From Cranoglanis bouderius (Eukaryota > Chordata > Actinopteri > Siluriformes > Cranoglanididae): a stretch of DNA of 64,000 nt. Below, piece by piece: positions 55,700 through 64,000 of this stretch. Location: positions 36,569,301 through 36,633,300 of the forward strand of contig CM042535.1 of assembly GCA_023630585.1 (NCBI GenBank), in the 5' to 3' direction. Made by a program: the position numbers and the translations under genes. The notes under the pieces were generated by a model. That model ran no database searches. It had not been told where the DNA came from and saw nothing but the letters and a program-made list of their open reading frames with translations. The stretch's first letter is position 1. The number at the start of each line of letters is the position of its first letter.

Positions 55700-57240
55700 T
55701 CCTGTCCTTGTTAAAAAAAAAAAAACAAACTACATATACTTCATCTGCCTTGTTCATTTTCACCAATTTCTAGTATTTCTGTTATTCCTGTCCCTATCAA
55801 TCCAACTTTTCCCAATTCGTCCATCATCTCTTTCCTCTGTTCTTCATACTGTCTGCAATTCATAAGCACATGCTCTATATTTTCTGAAACCTAACAATAA
55901 TCACACAAACCAGTTGGATGTTTCCTTATAATGTATAATGTGCCATTCAAATTAATGTGACCTATCCTTACTCTGGTCAAAACTATTTCTTTCTTTTCTA
56001 TTCCCTCCCCTATTCTTCACAGGACCAACTTTATTTTGAATGGCATATAAATGTCTCCCTTTACTCTCCCTGTCCCACTGATGTTGCCATTTCCTAATGG
56101 CTTCTTTCCATATTATAATCTTTCCTTCAGATTTTGACAACTTAATATTTACTTCAATGTTCCCTTTTTTAACAGCTTGTTTGGTTAATTTATCCACTCT
56201 CTCATTACCCACAATACCCATATGAGCAGTAATCCAAATCAGTTTAATCTCAGAGCATTTTTCCCTTATTCTTGCATACATTGTCAATACCGTATATAAC
56301 AAATCCTGACGGCTATTGGACATACCTGTCATGAGACTGTACAAAACTGACACTGCATCACTTCCAATTAAAGCTTTATTTATTTTGTATTTTACTATCC
56401 ATTCCAGTGCCATCATAATAGCGTATAATTCAACTGCATACACACTCAGGTCATTTGTGGTTCATTTACCTGTCTTACCTTTTGGATTATCAATTACAAC
56501 TGCCGCTCCAGTCCTTCCTGTTCTGGATCCTTTGACCCATCTGTATAAATCTGAACATAATCTTTATATTTATATTCCATATATCTATAAAATTCAGCTA
56601 CCAGATCTGTATTGTTATTTACTGCTTTGTCTCGTAGTAATTTAAAATCAACGTTCATGGCTTGATCGTTCATGGCTTGATTCTGTCGCATCTCCTATCC
56701 ACCCAAAACTTAACTTTTGTGTCCTCTCCCTTTCCCAATTGGCTTGCAGTATTCTTTTGGTTAGATGACTATCTTCATGTCCTTCTAAATTTGCCCAGTA
56801 GTTTACAAGCAATTGCTTACGTCGAATGTTCAGTGGCATTTCTCCCGCAATTTAAAACCCCACTATATTCCCCATTCCTCAACCTGCTGTATCCCTTCTT
56901 GCACTTTCTTAACTATATGTTCTATATTTCTTCCTCTTTTCCATATTGCCCCATCATCAACAAACAGTGATCTTCCCATGCCTACCGGTATATTTCCATA
57001 TATATCATTAATCATTACTGAAAATAACGAGGGACTTACAACACTTCCCTGAGGTGTACCATTCTCTACAACATGTTCACTCGATAAGTCTGCTCCAATT
57101 TTAACTTGAATTGTTCTTCCTTTCAGGAAACCATTTATCCAATTAAATACTTTCCTCTAATTCAGGATTCTTGAATGCATATAATATCTGGCTTTTCTCT
57201 TCTGCTTGCAATAAACTGTTGAAAATCTTGACCATTTGCT
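55700..57240 (-). mobile_element. LINE fragment with reverse transcriptase and RNase H (I/Nimb-like), decayed
   Basis: Reading on the minus strand from the right, W-I-N-G-F-L-K-G-R-T-I and G-T-P-Q-G-S-V-V-S-P-S-L-F at 57010-57150 are RT motifs. F-V-D-D at about 56950-56965 is the catalytic box. An RNase H follows: Y-T-D-G-S-K near 56550, E-L-Y-A-I-M-M-A-L near 56430, G-S-D-A near 56360, and I-T-A-H-M-G-I-V-G-N-E-R-V-D near 56215. A C-terminal Cys/His segment (C-D-Y-C then E-H-V-L-M-N-C-R) is at about 55850-55910. Several frames are used and stops intervene, so it is dead. RNase H downstream of RT points to the I superclade of non-LTR retrotransposons. Confidence 0.85.
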
Positions 57241-57370
57241 ATCAGGCTTCTTGCATTCCACTGAAGGATTAGCATTAATAAAACTATTAACCCACACATG
57301 TTGTCTCTTGACTCGACTGTACACTGAGTTCATCCCTCACTTCTTCCCACATTAATCCTGTCATACCTAA

Positions 57371-57680
57371 ATGATGAGGCACCTCAAGACCCTGCTACCA
57401 CCCTCACTGGATCCCCTGCAATTCTCATATCGTCCCAACCGCTCAACAGACGATGCCATCTCCACCACCCTACATCTGGCCCTCACCCACCTGGACAAAA
57501 AGGACACCTATGTTCGAATGCTGTTCATAGACTTCAGCATTCAACACAATAATTCCCCAGCACCTGATTGGAAAGCTGTACCTGCTGCGCTTGAACACCT
57601 CCCTCTGCAACTGGATCCTGGATTTCCTGGCTGGGAGATCTCAGTCAGTCTGGACTGGGAACAGCATCTCCAGCACTACC
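57371..57680 (+). pseudogene. Reverse transcriptase fragment of a second LINE (CR1/jockey-like)
   Basis: Residues L-L-P-P-S-L-D-P-L-Q-F-S-Y-R-P-N-R-S-T-D-D-A (in two parts) and H-L-D-K-K-D-T-Y-V-R-M-L-F-I-D-F-S are the standard fish RT fingers/palm sequence. A frameshift then turns the next motif into nonsense, and the catalytic box is lost. The open frame runs by chance into the hAT fragment that follows. Confidence 0.82.
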
Positions 57681-57684
57681 ACAC

Positions 57685-58460
57685 TGAACTGAGGGAACCA
57701 AGGGAAGAACTGAGGGAAGAACTGAGGGAAGAACTGAAAATCTTCTTAACAACAGAAAAGTCACAGTACGCGTTGGTGTTGGCAGATGAGGAATGGTGTG
57801 CAAGGCTAGCATACATGGTGGACATTTTTGCACACCTCAATGAACTGAACATACAAATGCGAGGAAAAATTGAGAATTTGCTAACTAGCACAGACAAACT
57901 GCATGGATTCAGATCAAAGCTTGCTCTTTGGCAAGAGGAAAAGAGGAAATGTGGAAAGAGGCTTTCTTCAAATGTTTCCCCTTGCCCAAACTGGACATTC
58001 AGATAGCAATGCGGCAATATGTGAGGTCATTTCTAAGCATCTAAAAACTCTTGAAGAAATATTCTCTTTTTATTTCCCCTCAACTTCATCCGAAGCCTTT
58101 GACTGGGTTTAGCTCATCTGCAGTGGATAACGTAAATGGACTGTCATTGCAGCAACAAGAGCAACTCACTGAAATGAGACAGGACCGTGGTTTGAAAGTT
58201 ACATTCAGTGAGCTACCTTTCGACAGTTTCTGGTTGACTACGGCCAAAGAGTATCCAGTCATTGCAGACAGTACAGTCTCAGTGTTGCTATCATTTTCCA
58301 CAACCTACCTATGTGAGCTCAGCTTTTCTAACTTACATAAAGAACAAAAACAGAGAAAGACTCGGAGTAGTTGACCAAGACCTCAGTGTGTCGTTGTCAT
58401 CAATTCAAGCCAGGATATCATCTTTGTGTTCATTAAAACAAGCTCAAATTTCACATTAAA
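57685..58460 (+). pseudogene. hAT-type transposase fragment (ZBED5/FAM200-like C-terminus)
   Basis: L-N-E-L-N-I-Q-M-R-G-K with L-L-T-S-T-D-K-L-H-G-F-R-S-K-L-A-L-W (split here) is characteristic of ZBED5/FAM200-type domesticated or transposon hAT proteins. At 58200-58330 follows the dimerisation region (F-W-L-T-T-A-K-E-Y-P-V, then L-L-S-F-S-T-T-Y-L-C-E). It ends at D-L-S-V-S-L-S-S-I-Q-A-R-I-S in another frame (58380-58450). At least two frameshifts break it. A three-unit GAGGGAAGAACT repeat sits at 57692-57738. Confidence 0.78.
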
Positions 58461-58627
58461 TGTGAGTGCTACTTTTAATATAATATGCTGTCTTAACATG
58501 CCATTTGGAGCATTGCAATGCATGTTTGTGCAATTTTGTTATATTTTAGTGCTTATTGTGACATTGGTGTGCCGTGGGATTTTTTACTTATCAAAACTGT
58601 GCCGTGGCAGAAAAAAAAGTTTGGGAA

Positions 58628-59460
58628 AAACTGGTTTAGAGGTCCATGGTTTCCAAAAAGAATTTAAAATTTCAATTCGTCTGACCACAGAACAGTTCTC
58701 CACTTTGCCTCAGTCCATTTTAAATGCGCTTTGGCCCAGAGAAGACGGCGGCGTTTCTGGATCATGTTCACATATGGCTTCTTCTTTGCATGATAGAGCT
58801 TTAACCAGTATTTGTGGTTGGCACGGCAAACTGTGTTCACAGATAATGAGTTCTGGAGGTGATCCTGAGCCCATGCAATGATTTCCATTACAGAGTCATA
58901 CCTGTTTTTAATGCAGTTCCGCCTTAGGGCCCGAAGATCACGGGCATGCAATATTGATTTTCACCCTTGCACACAGAGATTTCTCCAGGTTCTTGGAATC
59001 TTTTGATGTACTGTAGATGATGAGATATTCATAGTCTTTGGAATTTTACAATGAGGAACATTATTCTGAAATTGCTCCACAAATTATAGATACAGTTTTT
59101 CACAGTTTGGTGAACCTCTGTCCATCTTTACTTCCGAAAGACTCTGCCTCTCTAAGGACACTGTTTTTATACCCAATCATGTTACTGACCTGTTGCCTAT
59201 TAAGCTCCAGCTGTTTCTTTTTTAGTAACACTTACTTTTCCAGCCTTTTGTTGCCCCGTCCCAACTTTTTTGAGATGTGCTGCTGCCAGCAAATTCAAAA
59301 TTACCTTATTTTTTTCTTAAAATGGTACATTTCCTCAGTTTACACATTTGATATGTTCTATTGTGAATAACATATGGGTTTATGAGATTTGCAAATCATT
59401 GCATTCTGTTTTTATTTACATTTTACACAGCGTCCCAACTTTTTTGGAATTTGGGTTGTA
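58628..59460 (-). mobile_element. Tc1-like transposon fragment, family C
   Basis: The right end (element 5' end) carries the terminal repeat TACAACCCAAATTCCAAAAA on the minus strand at 59441-59460, with AGTTGGGACG following. The minus strand at 58664-58951 reads A-R-D-L-R-A-L-R-R-N-C, then Y-V-N-M-I-Q-K-R-R-R-L-L-W-A-K-A-H-L-K-W (part), and W-S-D-E, the first catalytic Asp. Everything downstream of this point is cut off where hAT sequence begins. The region between the terminal repeat and 58951 contains the decayed DNA-binding part. Confidence 0.83.
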
Positions 59461-59866
59461 TATTGAAACTCTTTAATAATCTAACATTTACTGTTGTGTT
59501 ACTCAATGATTTTAACACTTATAGCATGACTGCCTCACAAACGTTGGGAAAACATCACATACTGTAAAAAACTTGTGTTATTGAGTGCTACCTCCTTTGT
59601 CCTGAAGACTTTCCCATGGCTTATAACTCACTGACTGTTATAAAGTGTTTATTTAAATAAACTTACATTTAAATAAACAGAAATCTCATATCAGGAAACT
59701 TCACCATATCCACAATTATACGACAGTGAGTTCTGCTCCACTAATGTGATTGGTCGAGCCGTGTTCCCAGAGTGCTCATAGTTACTATAACCATACAAGG
59801 ACGTTTCACTGTGTATCACTCCACTCGTCTGTGTTCGCCACATAAAATTTCACGTCCTTGTTCGAG
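59461..59866. other. Left flank of Sec7-PH copy 3
   Basis: Non-coding. From about 59807 it matches 30168-30230 beside copy 1. Confidence 0.6.
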
Positions 59867-59875
59867 ACCATTACC

Positions 59876-60334
59876 CATAGACATATATAGACGCCGCATT
59901 GGCCGCTGGATCGTGTGTCAACGTCGCCGCCATATTGGTCCGGGCAACAGTAATAAGTCTTAGCTTTTATTACAGTTTATATTATAAACTAAATTGCCCA
60001 TAATCTAGATTTTCATCTATACTGCTGTTTTTCTTCAAACCGACTTTTATGACTCCTCGTTTAAGCTGAGCAACTGACATATTGTGGATCTTACTGTAGT
60101 TATATTTATGTATTATGTAGTTATAGTTACAGTTGGCTAGCTAACTTTTCTCACACTCTGAAGGTTTCCCAAAGAGAAACAATGAGGCAGTGGGAAGGAG
60201 CTATAAGAAGGGAAGGTGTTTCCGCAAGATTAGAGATAGAGATAACCCTGTCTTCAGTTTCCCGACTCATCTCCAAACAGTAGGTGTATTGATAGGCTAT
60301 AATGATTTAATAGCTTGTCATCAAATTGTGGCTC

Positions 60335-60372
<38 letters not shown>

Positions 60373-60690
60373 CATCATCTCATTAATGTTTTTTACCACT
60401 GTAACTGTAAATGTTCTACTGGATCCATAAATGATTATCTTATAATTATCATTGTAATTGTCTGTTTTGCAGTATATCTTTCCCTTTATTGCTAATAAAA
60501 TATAGAAAGCAGACTGACTGCCAGTGTCTCACTATTTGACTTGTATTTGCCGATTTTGTTCCATTTTGGTACAATGATGATCCATTATTAATACTTAAAG
60601 ATGCACTATATCGATTTTTTTCGGTATTTAAAAATGAACAAGCATAAGAAAAGCTAAAAGATGGGGTGGAAGCACTGATATAAATACTGA

Positions 60691-60774
<84 letters not shown>

Positions 60775-60859
60775 TAGATAGATAGATCACTAATAATAAT
60801 AATAATAATAATGATCAATAGATCAATAATAATAATAATAATGATGATGATCTATGTAG

Positions 60860-60944
<85 letters not shown>

Positions 60945-61307
60945 GATCAGTGGGATGAACACAGAAAAAGCCATTTTCACAATGAAAAAACTTTATGCGC
61001 ATTTCATGTACATTAAATTATATTACATTAGGGACGTCTCAGCATTTGTTAACCAAGAAAAATAAGCCAAATCTATGCTTGACAAGCATGAGTTTTCACA
61101 GTTCCTTATGACAATGAATAATTTTCCAAGTCTAACTATCGAGATTGTAAGTAACTTGAAACAGAACCTTTTTTGGACTCCACGTAGATCATAAACCATT
61201 GAAATCGTTTGAGAAATGTAAACGTTATTGTGCTTTTTATGGCGGACGTGTTGACGTATCACAGCAACGGGACAAAGCGGATAATGTGGGGTCTATATAT
61301 GTCTATG
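59876..61307. mobile_element. DNA transposon with 8-bp target duplication (hAT-type size) in copy 3
   Basis: The ends are CATAGACATATATAGAC and its exact inverse GTCTATATATGTCTATG. A wider inverted similarity extends about 65 bp (GCCGCTGGATCGTGTGTCAA region). CCATTACC flanks both sides (59868-59875 and 61308-61315). Copy 1 has the single, uninterrupted site CCGCTACC at 30231-30238. An 8-bp duplication fits hAT or P-type elements. The interior has no transposase. It is swollen by (TTA)n at 60337-60372 and (TA)n/(TCTA)n runs at 60693-60938. The right part is also present in copy 2. Confidence 0.87.
60693..60938 (+). repeat. Compound (TA)n, (GATA)n, (AAT)n, (TCTA)n, (TA)n microsatellite
   Basis: Two long TA runs (60693-60772 and 60893-60938) enclose TAGA, AATAAT and CTAT units. 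Assembly errors are likely here. Confidence 0.95.
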
Positions 61308-61790
61308 CCATTACCACAGTAGTGTTAGCAACATCATCAGAGGATATGGTAAAAGATATTTTTCAAGAATATAACTTTTGGCTTAAAATACAAAAGCTTG
61401 TTTGTTAGAGGAAGATGAAAAGGATGAAGGGATGCCAGTTTTACCAGAAGCACCAATAACAGGGATGTACATATCAATGTGAGCTAGCTAGCAAGCTTCT
61501 TCAGGTTCTTCTGGTTTCTTCAGGATCTATTTCCTCTATCAGAGCACAAAAGAAAAGGAAAATTTGGCCACAAAATGTCACTTACTCTATATTAATTTAT
61601 TGTTTATAGAACTGTTGTATAAAAGTAACTGTTACACTTGTGTTATGCTGTTTATCTTTTTATTATTAGCCCTAGATTATGCAGATCAGACACCATTCAA
61701 ATCCCTGTGTAAACTGTTACTATAGTAACTATATTTTCTTAGACACACATAGAACAGTATCAGAGCCATCGCTGTATCATTTGAATGATC

Positions 61791-61796
61791 TTTATT
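61791..61796 (-). terminator. Polyadenylation signal AATAAA for Sec7-PH copy 3
   Basis: AATAAA on the minus strand lies about 85 bp beyond the stop codon, in the same place as behind copy 1. Confidence 0.6.
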
Positions 61797-61880
61797 GATT
61801 TTTGTAACCAATTATATTTAATATGTTTATGCACATTGTTGTTATCCTCTTTGTGGAAGACAGCAGTGGACAATTATACT

Positions 61881-63188
61881 TTAGGTTGAGACGCTGAAGC
61901 TTTCTTCTGCAACAAGGTCCTGTAACGCTCTCACATATGTTGTGTAGCGCTTCACCTCCTGCACTTCCTGCACCGAAAGCTTCTTTAACTGGTCCTTGTG
62001 GGACTCGAGCTGCTGCTCTAGAGTCAGAGTGCTGGGGAATGAAGGTAGGACCTGAGGGCGATGTGCCTTCATGTCGCGTGAAGCTGAAGTGAGTGGAGGA
62101 GCAGAGTAACGGGCGGCGATGCGGTTAATGATCGCAACCCATGATGCCTGCTCTACTTCACTCTCGGCCTGGAAGTAGAAGAGTCTGGAGTCTGCGGTCC
62201 TGAGGCAGAGCACATGAGGCCTCTTTCTGTAATCTACAGGCTGTGCCACGGCATGATGCAGTCTGATGGCATTCTTGTCGTCTGCCTCACACAAGTCAGA
62301 TGTGTCTTTCTGTAAATACAGAACCATGCCTTTTAGAACCGCAGTAAACGGCTTCCATGCTCTCTGGCCCTTTCTGGTTTTTCTCCCATTCTCATCCATA
62401 ACTCTTTTGCAGACGAGATCTCCTTTTTTGTGGACGGTGGTGGTAGGGTTGTTGTCAGACCCAAATGATGAGTTACAGTCAGAATCCTCTGGTCTCGATA
62501 TTTCCTTTTTGTCCGCAGCCTGACATCTAGTCTTTACTGTGTACGCTTTTAGTGGCTCCTTTTTGATCCATTTATAGATGTTCTTCATTATTGAAAGAGC
62601 AAACCGATAGTCAGTCGCACTACCCAGGTTTGCTATAAATTCTTCACAAGTAATTTTCCTCCCTCTGTGACCGCCGTTAAGATCAGCATTCAGCATGATT
62701 ATGGCCCAGCACAGGTAGTACACCGCAGGCTGCAAGTCGAGCGGAAGTTTACAACACGTGAGGTACCGAAAACAAAAGTGAGTTATAAGTAGATCCTGAA
62801 TCTCAGGTTCATCTTCTGGCCAAAAGACTCTGAGGAACCATCGGAGATCCTTGTCCAGATAAGTCGAAAAAGAAAAGTACGTGACGTACGCTTTCACTGT
62901 TGCCTCGGCGAAGTCCAGATCCTCACTCAGCTGCCGGATAATCTCTGGACATCTGAACTCCTCCTCGTAGAAGAGCTGCTTGCCAAGGATTTGCCCTTTC
63001 ACACTGTTTTTTCTCTGTTTCCAATGTAGTCTCAGTTTCTGTATTTCATCATAGATATTATCATAGTAGTCGCTCACAATTTCTTCCTCTTCCGTTGCTC
63101 CGGATGTAACTTCTTCCTGTTCATCAGTGTCTGGCTTTGTCAGCCAGATTTTAAGTGCTGATGGTAGAAAACAATTCAGAGAATCCAT
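61881..63188 (-). CDS. Sec7-PH protein, EFA6/PSD-like Arf6 exchange factor, single exon (copy 3)
   Basis: This 435-residue protein differs from copy 1 (30796-32103) at seven positions by my reading: residues 48, 144, 152, 257, 259, 324 and 399. Domain layout is the same: Sec7 about 55-215 with Glu127 at the finger position, PH about 253-361, helical C-terminus. At residue 324 it has Pro (K-R-P-H-V), the residue usual in PSD proteins, where copy 1 has Ala, so copy 3 may be closer to the ancestral form. The start codon, TATA box (63273-63282), CRE (63294-63301) and AATAAA are all present. Both full copies staying open implies either very recent duplication, selection, or gene conversion. The function is taken from the family: guanine-nucleotide exchange on Arf6 at the plasma membrane. 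Confidence 0.88.
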   Translation of the reverse strand: MDSLNCFLPSALKIWLTKPDTDEQEEVTSGATEEEEIVSDYYDNIYDEIQKLRLHWKQRKNSVKGQILGKQLFYEEEFRCPEIIRQLSEDLDFAEATVKAYVTYFSFSTYLDKDLRWFLRVFWPEDEPEIQDLLITHFCFRYLTCCKLPLDLQPAVYYLCWAIIMLNADLNGGHRGRKITCEEFIANLGSATDYRFALSIMKNIYKWIKKEPLKAYTVKTRCQAADKKEISRPEDSDCNSSFGSDNNPTTTVHKKGDLVCKRVMDENGRKTRKGQRAWKPFTAVLKGMVLYLQKDTSDLCEADDKNAIRLHHAVAQPVDYRKRPHVLCLRTADSRLFYFQAESEVEQASWVAIINRIAARYSAPPLTSASRDMKAHRPQVLPSFPSTLTLEQQLESHKDQLKKLSVQEVQEVKRYTTYVRALQDLVAEESFSVST

Positions 63189-63272
63189 CGGGTTTTAGTC
63201 CGACGATCTTTAGCGCGTGCATCAGCTGTGAGCTATCAGCTGTAATTTGAATGCTCGTGCTGTGTGCAGCGT

Positions 63273-63301
63273 CTTATATAAGCGGCCCATTAGTGACGTC
63301 A
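63273..63301 (-). promoter_or_regulatory. TATA box and CRE of Sec7-PH copy 3
   Basis: CTTATATAAG (63273-63282) and TGACGTCA (63294-63301) have the same spacing as in the other copies. An E-box CACGTG follows at 63379-63384. Confidence 0.75.
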
Positions 63302-63384
63302 TCTTCCATCAACGCTCCATGGTTCCATTCCAAATCGAACCCATTGATGACGCTGCACGCGGCTTTCAGTCAGAGAGTCACGTG

Positions 63385-63964
63385 GGTCACGGTGTCAGCG
63401 TGGACTGTTGATATGAGCCACGAGCTGAAAATAATTAGAAACCACCGGCTGCAGTGCGATGAGCAGCGAAAACTTTAACTTCATTTTTTCCGTTTTCAGA
63501 GAGGGATGGAGTTTATTATCATTTCCTCAGAGACTTCAGAAAAAACATACAAATAAATTCAAACGATGTACAGTGGAGAAATCAGCTGTGCGCGTGCAGC
63601 AGCTCCGTATAAAATCATGTGTAAAGGAGTCAGAGACATTAATCAGGAAATGAACTAAATTAGACACTTGATCCCACTCGGTTTAATCTCTTATTTTTAA
63701 ACTGTGACCCGAAATAAAGGCAGCAAACTGTAATTTTCCTTGTTACTGGTGTGGAACCACATAAGGGAAGCCTACAGCTTTTGTAGTTTTAGTATATTTA
63801 ACCTGGAAACTGGAATATAGTACAGCTTTAAAAATGAATTAAAAGTACTTTAAGGACCACTGATCTGTCTCTTTAGTTTTATTTTAAAATCTAATTAAAG
63901 GTGAACCACATGCACCCTTGATAGCACCAGCAACATTATAGCTACTTCTGGGAGTCTAATGGCT

Positions 63965-63995
<31 letters not shown>

Positions 63996-64000
63996 TTTGA
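63385..64000. repeat. Upstream half of duplicated block (copy 3), continuing past the window
   Basis: It matches 32289-32905 nearly base for base. It ends at the window edge inside the (TCA)n microsatellite, so the right limit of the duplication is not visible. Confidence 0.88.

Noticed and set aside
1..64000. CRISPR arrays, operons or ribosome binding sites
   Set aside because: The window is vertebrate nuclear DNA; the tandem repeats seen are mini- and microsatellites without spacer structure.

Overview
The window looks like a gene-poor, repeat-rich stretch of a teleost fish genome. Signs of this are several Tc1-type transposons, a tRNA-derived SINE with the usual fish tail, dense CA/GA/TA microsatellites, introns with vertebrate splice sites, and a large endogenous retrovirus. 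A catfish-like host is my guess from repeat style only.

Layout. From 1 to about 11.2 kb is the minus-strand interior of a nicotinic acetylcholine receptor gene of the alpha7/alpha8 type. Its exon 3 (45 bp) and exon 2 (140 bp) have intact splice sites and are separated by a 10.7 kb intron holding a Tc1 relic and two minisatellites. From 11.2 to 30 kb the DNA is non-coding with dispersed repeats: a SINE, Tc1 relics, a 1 kb terminal-inverted-repeat element and several copies of one short family. It also holds one candidate terminal exon of an unrecognised minus-strand gene at 18.0-18.2 kb. At 30.8-32.1 kb lies an intact single-exon gene for a 435-residue Sec7-PH protein of the EFA6/PSD type (Arf6 exchange-factor family), with its own CRE/TATA promoter and polyadenylation signal. 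A second intact copy is at 61.9-63.2 kb and a broken copy at 52.4-53.0 kb. At 34.6-36.1 kb is a complete Tc1/mariner element with an open transposase and D-D35-E spacing, like the 'Traveler' family.

From 36.4 to 51.0 kb is a 14.5 kb endogenous retrovirus on the minus strand: two 1.69 kb LTRs about 98.5% identical, gag, pol and env all open. Gag and pol share one frame and are separated by one UGA in the context UGA-CUA, so readthrough is the likely expression route. Env has a paramyxovirus/baculovirus-F-like layout rather than the usual retroviral SU/TM. Gag has a long coiled coil and no zinc knuckle. Pol carries a second, apparently dead, protease-like domain.

From 53.3 to 59.5 kb is a graveyard of transposon fragments: MITEs, a LINE with RNase H, a second LINE fragment joined to a hAT piece, and a Tc1 end. 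The duplicated Sec7-PH blocks give an internal history. Copies 2 and 3 share a transposon insertion for which copy 1 keeps the empty site, so copy 1 split off first.
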